A stretch of 64,000 bases of DNA from an uncultured Roseiflexaceae bacterium (GTDB lineage: Bacteria > Chloroflexota > Chloroflexia > Chloroflexales > Roseiflexaceae), in contig CALKHR010000164.1 in NCBI GenBank assembly GCA_937988885.1, positions 62,001 through 126,000 on the forward strand, written 5' to 3'. Position numbers and translations under genes: made by a program. Below the pieces are notes generated by a model. It had not been told where the DNA came from, ran no database searches, and saw only the letters and a list, made by a program, of their open reading frames with translations. Positions within the stretch are counted from its first letter, which is position 1. Every line of letters begins with the position of its first letter. Below are positions 18,014 to 25,022 of this stretch, piece by piece.

Positions 18014-18042
18014 AGTATAGCACGATGGTTTATTGGCTGCAA
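18014..18042 (-). promoter_or_regulatory. Promoter of the PP2C gene
   Basis: The minus strand reads TTGCAG, 17 nt, TATACT with TGC before the -10. The transcript would start about 35 nt before the ATG. Confidence 0.65.
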
Positions 18043-18128
18043 CCGCTCTGATGGCGTGGGTATAAGGGCGGATTTCTTCAGTTGGAAGGTCTCTTGCTTA
18101 AAAGTGATGTAGTACTACAGCGGTGTAG

Positions 18129-18157
18129 TTGGTTGGATATTTGTTCAATGCTATAAT
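18129..18157 (+). promoter_or_regulatory. Promoter of the ROK kinase gene
   Basis: TTGGTT (18129-18134), 17 nt, TATAAT (18152-18157) with TGC before it. The leader to ATG 18190 is about 26 nt. Confidence 0.65.
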
Positions 18158-18189
18158 ACTGCCTCATCGCCATGTTACGAGGGAGACGC

Positions 18190-19125
18190 ATGCGCTACAT
18201 CATCGGAGTAGATTTGGGCGGCACCCAACTGCGAACGGCGTTAGCCGATGAGGAGGGGACGCTGCTCGAGGAGATGCGGGTCCGAACCGAAGCCGACGCT
18301 GGCCCTGCTGCGGTGATCGATCAGATCACTGCGAGCATCGAGCGTGTGCGCGCGAAGGTGCCTGCCGATGGGGAGCTATTGGGGGTTGGCATTGGTTCGC
18401 CTGGCCCGATCGATCCCTACGAAGGGATCGTGTTTACGCAACCGAACATGACCGGTTGGACCGATGTGCCATTGCGGGCGCTGTTGGCCGAGCGAACGGG
18501 TTTGCCTGTCGAGCTTGGCAACGATGCGAACGCGGCTGCATTGGGCGAGTGGCTGTTCGGAGTCGGCAAAGGGCTTTCGAATTTGGTATACATCACCGTC
18601 AGCACAGGCATTGGCAGCGGTGTGATCGTCGATGGCAAACTGTTGCTTGGCCGCCGTGGGGCTGCTGCCGAGGCGGGCCATCACATCATCGATATGCACA
18701 CAAAGGCAACGTGGGAGGAGCTCGCGGCTGGCCCTGGGTTGGCGGCGGCTGCGGCAAGCGCTATGCTCTCTGATTCCCGCACCTTGCTGCACACCCTCGG
18801 CACCCCCGAGACAATCACCGCCGCCGATGTCGCGAAGGCCGCCGCGGAGGGCGACCCACTGGCGCTCAGCCTGCTCGACCGCGAAGGCGAACTGATCGGG
18901 ATCGGCTTGGTCAACATGCTCTTCTGCTACAGCCCGGAGATGATTGTATTGGGTGGCGGCGTGGTGTTGAACAACCCGCAACTTGTGGAGCGCGCCAGCC
19001 TGGTGATTCAGGAACGCGCCTTCGAGGTGTACCGCTCAGTGCCGATCCGCTTAGCCGCATTGGGCGATCGCGCGGGCCTGCTCGGCGCCGTCGCCCTGTT
19101 CCTGCATATGCACGAAGGCAAATAG
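18190..19125 (+). CDS. ROK-family sugar kinase (glucokinase-like)
   Basis: A 311-residue cytoplasmic sugar kinase. The phosphate loop is GVDLGGTQLRTALADEEG, the sugar-binding and catalytic Asp lies in GNDANAAALGEW, and STGIGSGVIVDGKLLLG follows. It keeps EAGHH, where ROK proteins have E-x-G-H, but lacks the usual CxCGxxGC zinc motif just after it; the segment is a short TKATWEELAAG instead. So it is a zinc-motif-less ROK and its sugar cannot be read from sequence. It has no DNA-binding domain, so it is not a NagC/Mlc repressor. The start is ATG 18190, after GAGGGAG. Confidence 0.88.
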   Translation: MRYIIGVDLGGTQLRTALADEEGTLLEEMRVRTEADAGPAAVIDQITASIERVRAKVPADGELLGVGIGSPGPIDPYEGIVFTQPNMTGWTDVPLRALLAERTGLPVELGNDANAAALGEWLFGVGKGLSNLVYITVSTGIGSGVIVDGKLLLGRRGAAAEAGHHIIDMHTKATWEELAAGPGLAAAAASAMLSDSRTLLHTLGTPETITAADVAKAAAEGDPLALSLLDREGELIGIGLVNMLFCYSPEMIVLGGGVVLNNPQLVERASLVIQERAFEVYRSVPIRLAALGDRAGLLGAVALFLHMHEGK

Positions 19126-19133
19126 GTGAAACG

Positions 19134-19165
19134 CTTCTGGGAAGTGAGCCTCCACTTCCCAGAAG
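19134..19165. terminator. Hairpin between convergent ROK and glpQ genes
   Basis: CTTCTGGGAAGTG (19134-19146) pairs perfectly with CACTTCCCAGAAG (19153-19165) around a 6-nt loop. The T-run is poor on both sides, but its position fits a shared bidirectional terminator. Confidence 0.65.
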
Positions 19166-19171
19166 GACCTG

Positions 19172-19909
19172 CTAATTGCTGGTTGCCAACGTCGGCTGCT
19201 CCTGCAGCACTGCCCGCAGCACATCGGGCTTATCCGTGATGATGCCATCGACGCCTAAGGCGAGCAGGCGCTGCATCTGCGCAGGGTCGTTGACCGTCCA
19301 CACATTCACTTGGAAGCCCGCCTCGCGCACGCGAGGGATCAGCCACGAAAGCATTGGCAGGCCGTGGTAGGGGTGCCACGCTTGGGCTTGCTGGCTCCGC
19401 AATGCTAGAAATGGCCACGCCTCACGGATGCGCACATCGGGCCGATAGCTGTTGGTGCCCATCAGGTAGGCGCGCGGCACATGCGGGCTGGCCGATGCCA
19501 TTTCGCGCAGTGCGCTCGGCTCGAACGAGGAGATCAGCACCAACTCCTCGACGCGCTCTTCGCGGAGCATTCGCGCCACAGCCGCGCCGATCCCCGCTGC
19601 TTTGATCTCGACATTCAGCCGCATCGAATGCTCGCGTGCGAAGGCACACGCCTCGGCCAGCGTAATGACCTTCTCGCCGCCGATATCGAGCGCTTGCAAC
19701 TCGGCGAGCGTGCAATCGGTGACCAAGCGCTTCTGCCCATCCCAACGTTCGGTTGTATCATCGTGAAAGACCACCAGAACGCCATCGGCGCTCTGTTGCA
19801 CATCCAGTTCGATCATATCCGCGCCTTGGCGATGAGCCAATTCAAAGGCAGCGATAGTGTTCTCGGGTGCATAGGCCGATGCACCACGATGGGCGATGAC
19901 GAGAGTCAT
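19172..19909 (-). CDS. Glycerophosphodiester phosphodiesterase
   Basis: A 245-residue GDPD that hydrolyses deacylated phospholipids to glycerol-3-phosphate and an alcohol. The metal and catalytic signature is clear: AHRGASAYAPENT at the N terminus, MIELDVQQSADGVLVVFHDDTTER, later LNVEIKA, and VNVWTVND near the C terminus. The length matches the cytoplasmic UgpQ type; no signal peptide is present. An SD-like GGAG precedes the ATG. It converges on the ROK kinase gene and is probably monocistronic, with a possible TACAAT -10 at 19974-19979 on the minus strand. Confidence 0.93.
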   Translation of the reverse strand: MTLVIAHRGASAYAPENTIAAFELAHRQGADMIELDVQQSADGVLVVFHDDTTERWDGQKRLVTDCTLAELQALDIGGEKVITLAEACAFAREHSMRLNVEIKAAGIGAAVARMLREERVEELVLISSFEPSALREMASASPHVPRAYLMGTNSYRPDVRIREAWPFLALRSQQAQAWHPYHGLPMLSWLIPRVREAGFQVNVWTVNDPAQMQRLLALGVDGIITDKPDVLRAVLQEQPTLATSN

Positions 19910-19997
19910 AGATAGGCTCCTTCAGACTGTAGGCTGTGGATGGCGCGTGCTCTTGGGTTGGGCGCCGAGGCGTATTGTAGCACTAGATCGAGGCGTA

Positions 19998-20030
19998 CAA
20001 AAAGCCCCCTTTCGGGAGAAAGGGGGCTAA
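19998..20030 (-). terminator. Intrinsic terminator of the SWIM-protein gene
   Basis: On the minus strand AGCCCCCTTTC pairs with GAAAGGGGGCT around a 4-nt loop and is followed by TTTTTG. It is a strong terminator just after the stop at 20049. Confidence 0.9.
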
Positions 20031-20048
20031 TCCATCGTGTAAAGTGGG

Positions 20049-20339
20049 TTAACTCATGGCGCCGATGATTTCTTCTTCCACAGCGACGGGACTACCCGCT
20101 TCGCGAGCGGCTTGGGAAATCATCGGACGAAAGATCTGTTGGAAGGCCATCACATGGGCGCAGGTTTGCCACATGCGGAAGAAACTGCAATCGCAGGTCC
20201 ACTGGTCGTGATCGAGCGAGATCGTGTGATCGTTGTTGCCGCCCTTAAACGTAGCTTGTAGGTTGTGGAGTTGAATGCGCTCCGGCTCTTGTGCGTACTG
20301 CCGTGCTTTCGCAATCTTCCCGATCAAATCCGAGTGCAT
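20049..20339 (-). CDS. Small SWIM zinc-finger protein
   Basis: A 96-residue protein whose centre carries a complete SWIM zinc-finger motif, CDC followed by eight residues and CAH (segment WTCDCSFFRMWQTCAH, about residues 48-63). SWIM domains bind nucleic acid or proteins. Here the domain stands alone with short flanks, not fused to a helicase or transposase. The start is ATG 20339 with GAGGAGG upstream. A strong leftward promoter sits 255 bp upstream (20594-20622) and the intervening transcript is structured (see ncRNA candidate). It is probably monocistronic with its own terminator. Confidence 0.85.
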   Translation of the reverse strand: MHSDLIGKIAKARQYAQEPERIQLHNLQATFKGGNNDHTISLDHDQWTCDCSFFRMWQTCAHVMAFQQIFRPMISQAAREAGSPVAVEEEIIGAMS

Positions 20340-20454
20340 ATTCGCCTCCTCGTTACTTGCAGAGCTGGTAGTACAGTCGGTTCTGTACCCTCTTGGCCCT
20401 GATTTCGGGGTTCAATCAGCAAAGTCGAAGTGTTTATGGGTGCGGCAGCGGATA

Positions 20455-20588
20455 AGACAACAAAGGCGGCTGCAGGAGCCAAGGCATCCTGTACCGCCCT
20501 AACAAAACATATATGCTACTGGCGTCTGTTCCCGCATAGATGCACCCTTGCCGTCTGAGCGAGCTATCACCAGAAGAACTCTTCTGGG
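20455..20588 (-). ncRNA. Candidate structured RNA or attenuating leader upstream of the SWIM gene
   Basis: A transcript from the 20594-20622 promoter would begin near 20587. It opens with the hairpin CCAGAAG-AGTT-CTTCTGG. About 80 nt later comes a two-part stem, GGCGG..CAGGA pairing with TCCTG..CCGCC (minus strand, 20468-20500), then TTTGTTGTCTT, which looks like an intrinsic terminator. The result would be an RNA of roughly 130 nt. Read-through would extend it to the SWIM gene past two more small hairpins (TGATT/AATCA and GTACAG/CTGTAC). No known riboswitch consensus is recognised, and it is not evidently 6S RNA. Confidence 0.45.
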
Positions 20589-20593
20589 CCTTT

Positions 20594-20622
20594 ATTATAG
20601 CCGCCATGCAGATATGCGTCAA
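20594..20622 (-). promoter_or_regulatory. Strong leftward promoter for the ncRNA/SWIM unit
   Basis: The minus strand reads TTGACG, 17 nt, TATAAT. It is near-consensus and stands about 255 bp from the nearest downstream gene start. Confidence 0.8.
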
Positions 20623-20723
20623 GGAAAAGCAGCATTCTGCAATTTGGGTTATAGCGCATTAGGAAGCGAAATGTGGAACGAGCGGGAGGAACGAAAAGTG
20701 AAGATATCGCAACAAATCGGTTA

Positions 20724-20807
20724 TGGTGGGGACGGAGGGAGTCGAACCCTCACGGATTGCTCCACAAGTTCCTAAGACTTGCGCGTCTGCCATTTCGCCA
20801 CGTCCCC
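20724..20807 (-). tRNA. tRNA-Leu (anticodon UAG)
   Basis: An 84-nt class II tRNA on the minus strand. The acceptor stem GGGGACG (from 20807) pairs with CGTCCCC. The anticodon stem CAAGT/ACTTG encloses loop CTTAGGA, so the anticodon is UAG, reading CUA and other CUN codons. The extra arm is long, as expected for Leu. The T-arm has GGTTCGACTCC. Discriminator A and an encoded CCA end it (20724-20726). Confidence 0.96.
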
Positions 20808-20954
20808 GAGCGTGTTGTTGTGTTTGTTCAGCTTTATGCTGGGAGCAACTTAGGCCACATTGTAGCATAAGCATTCTTGCTCTGCAACCTGCTGGTGCGC
20901 CCGAGATTGCACGATAGTGATATGTGGTTACCCGTAAATAGGACCTGCTCGTCA

Positions 20955-20982
20955 TTGATACTGGCACAGGCTTTGCTATACT
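20955..20982 (+). promoter_or_regulatory. Promoter of the 57-residue protein gene
   Basis: TTGATA (20955-20960), 16 nt, TATACT (20977-20982) with TGC before the -10. The leader to ATG 21033 is about 44 nt. Confidence 0.7.
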
Positions 20983-21032
20983 AAAATCGATATGTATAGT
21001 ACTTGTGTGCGATATAGCCAAGGAGCAATCTT

Positions 21033-21206
21033 ATGAATACCGATACCGATGAGCGTCGTGCATATATTGAGGGGATTATGAACCGCCTGCGGCGACAGTA
21101 CGCCGAGCGCATCCCTTTGCCCGGCCATCAGGACGATGAGGCCCTCTCGCTTCAGTTGTTGCAGCGGCTCTACCGTTATGTAATGAGCGAAGGGTATGGA
21201 GAGTAA
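21033..21206 (+). CDS. Small hypothetical protein, 57 residues
   Basis: This short gene begins MNTDTDERRA and ends YVMSEGYGE. It has AAGGAG about 8 nt before the ATG, a good promoter upstream and an intrinsic terminator 21 bp after the stop, so it looks like a real monocistronic gene. The protein is charged and largely helical in character, with a basic middle (NRLRRQYAER) and an amphipathic C-terminal helix (LQLLQRLYRYV). There is no membrane segment or known motif. Function unknown; it may be a small regulator or binding protein. Confidence 0.75.
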   Translation: MNTDTDERRAYIEGIMNRLRRQYAERIPLPGHQDDEALSLQLLQRLYRYVMSEGYGE

Positions 21207-21227
21207 ACGCATTCTCTTCGAAAGGTA

Positions 21228-21256
21228 AACAGGCTCCAAACGGAGCCTGTTTTTTG
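21228..21256 (+). terminator. Intrinsic terminator of the 57-residue protein gene
   Basis: AACAGGCTCC pairs with GGAGCCTGTT around a 4-nt loop, followed by a T-run (21251-21255). A converging transcript from 21275 could also use it. Confidence 0.9.
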
Positions 21257-21274
21257 TGCAACGATGGAGATGCG

Positions 21275-21919
21275 TTAGCGGATTGGGTAGAAGGCGCCGA
21301 GCACGCGGCGCTCGGAGGTGCGCAGTCGATACACGTCGACCAGTTCGACAAAGGCGCTGGCGCGGCCACCGAGCAGCGCTTCGGGCACGAGCACATCGTA
21401 GCCGGTTTCCGCTCGGCTCTGCGCCAACTGCTGCAGGAGCGGCGCGTCGTTGTGCTTCTGGAAGGGCTGCAACAGCCGCGCGATCAGGCGGAGGGCGACG
21501 GCGAGCGGACCACGCGATGCGGGCAGGCGCTCTTCGTAGCTCTGCACGTACTCCTCGGGGTTGCGCAGTCGAATGCCCAATTGGCGATGGCTGCCGAGCG
21601 AGAGGATGCTGAAGCGATAGCGGCTCACCCCCACTGCCTCGATATTTTCCCAAGCGATAAACGCTGCCGAATGACCAAGATTTAAGAGAATCCCCTTGGT
21701 ATCGAACACGATACCAGCGCGCTTGTCGAGGCCGATCTGCCAGAAGGCGACGCCAATAGCAAGGAGAAGGAACGCCAGTAAAAAGATGCCGATGATCATC
21801 ACCGAGGAGAGGTTACCGATACCGATGAGTTGACTCCCTTGGACGATACACCAACCGCTAACAGCCCAACAACCGAGCGCAACAAGGCGCAGGCGAGGAT
21901 GATTCGGAGAAATACGCAT
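21275..21919 (-). CDS. Membrane protein with two N-terminal helices and a PH-like domain
   Basis: A 214-residue protein. Two hydrophobic segments (about residues 10-32 and 38-62) are followed by a soluble part. There GIVFDTKGILLNLGHSAAFIAWENIEAVGVSRY has the strand pattern of bacterial PH-like (bPH/STM3941-type) domains. The C-terminal region is helical, then strand-rich (VELVDVYRLRTSERRVLGAF). I do not recognise a named family, and function is unknown. The start is taken at ATG 21919 (MRISPNHPRLRL), with GGGGAA upstream; an in-frame extension upstream looks non-coding. It is preceded by the divergent spacer to the SixA gene. Confidence 0.72.
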   Translation of the reverse strand: MRISPNHPRLRLVALGCWAVSGWCIVQGSQLIGIGNLSSVMIIGIFLLAFLLLAIGVAFWQIGLDKRAGIVFDTKGILLNLGHSAAFIAWENIEAVGVSRYRFSILSLGSHRQLGIRLRNPEEYVQSYEERLPASRGPLAVALRLIARLLQPFQKHNDAPLLQQLAQSRAETGYDVLVPEALLGGRASAFVELVDVYRLRTSERRVLGAFYPIR

Positions 21920-22018
21920 TGTTTGTTCCCCAGCAAGACGGTGTTCATGAACGTTACTAGTAGTGTAGGTCAGGTTTGATATCGTCACAATAGGAGTGCG
22001 GTCCTATTTGAGGTTAGT

Positions 22019-22507
22019 TTATTCTTCCTGGCCAATACTACGTAGTATACGAGGTGAGAGTAACCAAACCAGTACTCCCGCATTGGCTGCGATCGCTGGG
22101 AGATCGATTCGTGCAAGACTGCCCCGTTTGAATACGACTCGGCTGCCTCCGGTTAACTCGCTCGTGATTTCGCTGCAATCGGGCTGATGCCCAACGATCA
22201 TGATGCGCTCGCCGGGCCACCGCTTTTCGAGCAGATCGCGCAGCCGTGCGAGGTCGCAGCCGGGCGCGAGCTGTTGCGCTGGCTGTGGCTCGATGCCGAG
22301 CGCTTCGCCAATGATGGCGGCGGTCTGTTGGGTGCGCACGAGTGGGCTATGGTACAGTGCGTCGAGGGTGAGGCCTAGGCGCGCAAGCCCGCGCCCCTGC
22401 TCCCGCATGTTGGCGATGCCCTGTTCGGTGAGCGGGCGGCCTGCATCGCCACTGCCAGCGGGCCCCATGTCGGCGGCGATGCCATGCCGTAACACGTATA
22501 GTTCCAC
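22019..22507 (-). CDS. sixA: Phosphohistidine phosphatase SixA-like
   Basis: A 162-residue histidine-phosphatase-superfamily (RHG) protein. The catalytic LRHGIAAD is at the N terminus, SPLVRTQQTA carries the second Arg, and IMIVGHQPDCS carries the second His. The size fits SixA, which removes phosphate from phosphohistidine proteins such as HPt domains; a general phosphomonoesterase role cannot be excluded. The start is GTG 22507 with GGGAG 6 nt upstream. It runs divergently from guaA, sharing a short promoter region. Confidence 0.87.
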   Translation of the reverse strand: MELYVLRHGIAADMGPAGSGDAGRPLTEQGIANMREQGRGLARLGLTLDALYHSPLVRTQQTAAIIGEALGIEPQPAQQLAPGCDLARLRDLLEKRWPGERIMIVGHQPDCSEITSELTGGSRVVFKRGSLARIDLPAIAANAGVLVWLLSPRILRSIGQEE

Positions 22508-22529
22508 CTCATACTCCCTATGCTATAAT
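22502..22529 (+). promoter_or_regulatory. Likely guaA promoter
   Basis: TATAAT (22524-22529) with TGC before it and a weak -35 TTCCAC at 16 nt spacing. The leader to guaA is about 85 nt and carries no purine-riboswitch core that I can recognise. Confidence 0.55.
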
Positions 22530-22620
22530 CTGCGATCATCACTTGTCTGTAACCATGGAGCACAGACCAGCTGCAGTTTGTAGATGCGTTCGTCTGCTGC
22601 TTCATCAGTAGGGAATTATT

Positions 22621-24162
22621 ATGACACATGATTCGGTGCCCGTGCTCGATTTTGGCGGGCAGACGGCGCAGTTATTGGTACGGCGCGTACGGGAATTGGG
22701 CGTGTACAGCGAGTTGCTGCCCTACGATGCGCCAGCCGAGGCGGTGCTCCGCTTGAACCCACGTGGGGTGATCCTGTCGGGAGGTTTTGCTAGCGTTTAC
22801 GCGCCCGATGCACCGCAGTTTCCGCAATGGCTGCTGGATTCGGGGCTGCCCGTGCTCGGCATCTGTTACGGCATGCAGTTGCAGTGCCACACGCTCGGTG
22901 GCACGGTCGCGCCACCCGCCGAGCGTGAGTTCGGTCCAGCGACGATCACCGTGCTCGAAGATCATAAGTTGTTCGCCGGTACGCCGCAGGAGCAGCCGGT
23001 GTGGATGAGCCACGGCGACCGCTTGGAGGTGCTGCCGCCCGGCTTCCGCAGTTTGGCGAAGAGCGCGAACTCGCCGTTCGCCGCGATGGGCGATGATACG
23101 CGGCGCTGGTACGGCTTGCAGTTCCACCCCGAGGTGGTGCATTCGCGCTTTGGCCGCGATGTGTTGCGCAATTTTGTGTACGGCGTGTGCGGTTGCCGCA
23201 ATGAGTGGCGCCCCTCCAACTTTGTGGCCGAAGCGGTCGAGCGAATCCGTGAGCAGGTCGGCGATGGCCGTGTGATCTGCGCGCTCTCGGGCGGCGTCGA
23301 TTCCGCCGTGGCCGCGCTGCTGATCCACCAGGCCGTTGGCGATCAGTTAACGTGTGTGTTCGTCGATACGGGGATGCTGCGCAAGGGCGAGGCCGAGCAG
23401 GTGGTGACGACCTTCCGCGAGCATTTGCACATCCCTCTGATCGCGGTGAACGCCACCGAGGAGTTTTTGACGGCGTTGGCCAACGTGTCCGATCCCGAGC
23501 AGAAGCGCAAGATCATCGGCGAAAAGTTCATTCGCATCTTCGAGCGAGAGGCGCGCAAGCTTGGCGAGGTGCAGTTCTTGGCGCAGGGCACGCTCTACCC
23601 CGATGTGATCGAGAGCAAAGCGCCGGATCGCCAGAAGGGCGTGACGATCAAGACCCACCACAACGTGGGTGGCTTGCCCGCCGATATGAAGTTGAAGCTG
23701 GTCGAACCGTTGCGCTATCTGTTCAAGGACGAGGTGCGCGCCGCGGGCCTTGAGCTTGGCCTGCCGGAGGATTGGGTGTGGCGTCATCCATTCCCTGGCC
23801 CGGGCTTGGCCGTGCGCATCCTGGGTCCAGTGAGCTGGGAGCGGCTTGAGACGCTCCGCCACGCCGATTCGATCTTCATTAGCGAGTTGCGCGAGGCTGG
23901 CTTGTACCGCGCGACGCAGCAAGCCTTCGCGGTGCTGCTGCCGATCCAGAGCGTGGGTGTGATGGGCGATGGACGCACCTACGCCGATGTGATCGCGCTG
24001 CGGGCGGTGACCACCGAGGATTATATGACGGCGGATTGGGCGCGCTTGCCCGAGGATCTGCTGGCGCGCGTCAGTAGCCGGATCGTCAACGAAGTGCCGG
24101 GCGTGAATCGCGTGGTGTACGATATCTCGTCGAAGCCGCCCGCCACGATCGAGTGGGAGTAG
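22621..24162 (+). CDS. guaA: GMP synthase (glutamine-hydrolysing)
   Basis: A 513-residue enzyme converting XMP to GMP with ATP and glutamine. The N-terminal class I amidotransferase has the nucleophile in GICYGMQLQCHTLGG and the His/Glu pair in LQFHPEVVHS. The ATP-pyrophosphatase domain has the P-loop ALSGGVDSAVAA (about residue 222). The C-terminal dimerisation domain carries the family-typical RHPFPGPGLAVRI and ends KPPATIEWE. Domain order and length are standard. No guaB is adjacent. It converges on the DUF421 gene. Confidence 0.97.
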   Translation: MTHDSVPVLDFGGQTAQLLVRRVRELGVYSELLPYDAPAEAVLRLNPRGVILSGGFASVYAPDAPQFPQWLLDSGLPVLGICYGMQLQCHTLGGTVAPPAEREFGPATITVLEDHKLFAGTPQEQPVWMSHGDRLEVLPPGFRSLAKSANSPFAAMGDDTRRWYGLQFHPEVVHSRFGRDVLRNFVYGVCGCRNEWRPSNFVAEAVERIREQVGDGRVICALSGGVDSAVAALLIHQAVGDQLTCVFVDTGMLRKGEAEQVVTTFREHLHIPLIAVNATEEFLTALANVSDPEQKRKIIGEKFIRIFEREARKLGEVQFLAQGTLYPDVIESKAPDRQKGVTIKTHHNVGGLPADMKLKLVEPLRYLFKDEVRAAGLELGLPEDWVWRHPFPGPGLAVRILGPVSWERLETLRHADSIFISELREAGLYRATQQAFAVLLPIQSVGVMGDGRTYADVIALRAVTTEDYMTADWARLPEDLLARVSSRIVNEVPGVNRVVYDISSKPPATIEWE

Positions 24163-24257
24163 CGTCGGGCGTTGGCTGAACGTTCGGCAGCGCAAGGGGC
24201 GCATTCAGGCGCAGGGGCGATTCGCTCGTCTCTGCGTCTGTTGTTGGGGGCCGCGCG

Positions 24258-24854
24258 CTACTTGGGGCGTAGCGCCTGTTGCAGTTCCTTAATCTGCTGG
24301 CTCAGCGCGTCGAGCCGTTGCAGCAGTTCGTGGTGTTGCGAGTCGGTGCTGGGCTGTTCTTTGCCGATAAAAGCGATGCTGCCGCTGGTTTCGAGCTCGG
24401 CCTTGTCGATATCGTCGAGGTTGCGGAAGCCTTGGCGGTGCGCTGCGACCGTGAGTTCGGATTCGCTGACACCTTCACGTTCCATATGCTGCTCTTGCAG
24501 TTTCCCATGCTCGATGAGCGGCGTGGGGGTGCCCTCCAGCAATTCGTCGAGCTTAGTGTACTGAAAGACGAGGCGAACCACGAACGAGTTCATCACCAGG
24601 AGGCTTGCCGCGCCGATCAGGCCGCCAGTAAGGCTGTTGTCGTCGCCGATGATGGCGTTCTGCACGGTGTTGGAGAGCATCAGGAGCACGACCAAGTCGA
24701 AGGTGTTGATCTGAGCGAGCGCCCGTTTGCCCGCGAGGCGCAGCGCGATCACCAAAAACGCGTAGACGATCCAGGGGCGCAGAATCTTCTCGAGCAATGG
24801 TATGTTCAGCGCGAACATATTCTCCGACATACCGTGGTATAGCCAATCGAACAT
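24258..24854 (-). CDS. DUF421/YetF-family membrane protein
   Basis: A 198-residue protein of the YetF/YrbG-type DUF421 family. Three N-terminal membrane segments (about residues 18-105) include RLAGKRALAQINTFDLVVLLMLSNTVQNAIIGDD, the family's most conserved stretch. A cytosolic domain (about 115-170) contains PTPLIEHGKLQ and ends near GSIAFIGKE. The C terminus is a coiled coil (LLQRLDALSQQIKELQQAL), which is longer than usual. The start is ATG 24854 with AGGAGG 5 nt upstream. Related proteins in spore formers affect germination or envelope properties; the biochemical function is unknown. Confidence 0.88.
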   Translation of the reverse strand: MFDWLYHGMSENMFALNIPLLEKILRPWIVYAFLVIALRLAGKRALAQINTFDLVVLLMLSNTVQNAIIGDDNSLTGGLIGAASLLVMNSFVVRLVFQYTKLDELLEGTPTPLIEHGKLQEQHMEREGVSESELTVAAHRQGFRNLDDIDKAELETSGSIAFIGKEQPSTDSQHHELLQRLDALSQQIKELQQALRPK

Positions 24855-25022
24855 AGCGGCCTCCTTTGATCTCAAGGTGCGTTGAGGTATGGTAGGACGA
24901 AAGTGGACTCTTGTCGATAGCTAGGCGTATTTGCAGAATGTGGTATATTTGTTCTAGCCTCGTGGTATGATCGCCTGTGTGCACACAAAGATGCTTTTTG
25001 GTAAGACAGTTTGGAGTAGCCT

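Noticed and set aside
14852..18042. Long rightward open frames opposite mutL and PP2C
   Set aside because: They are shadows of well-supported genes, a common effect of GC-rich codon use, and carry no domain signatures.
20434..20622. Leftward 62-codon frame upstream of the SWIM gene
   Set aside because: It starts inside the promoter at 20594-20622 and overlaps the structured RNA. Coding is unlikely.
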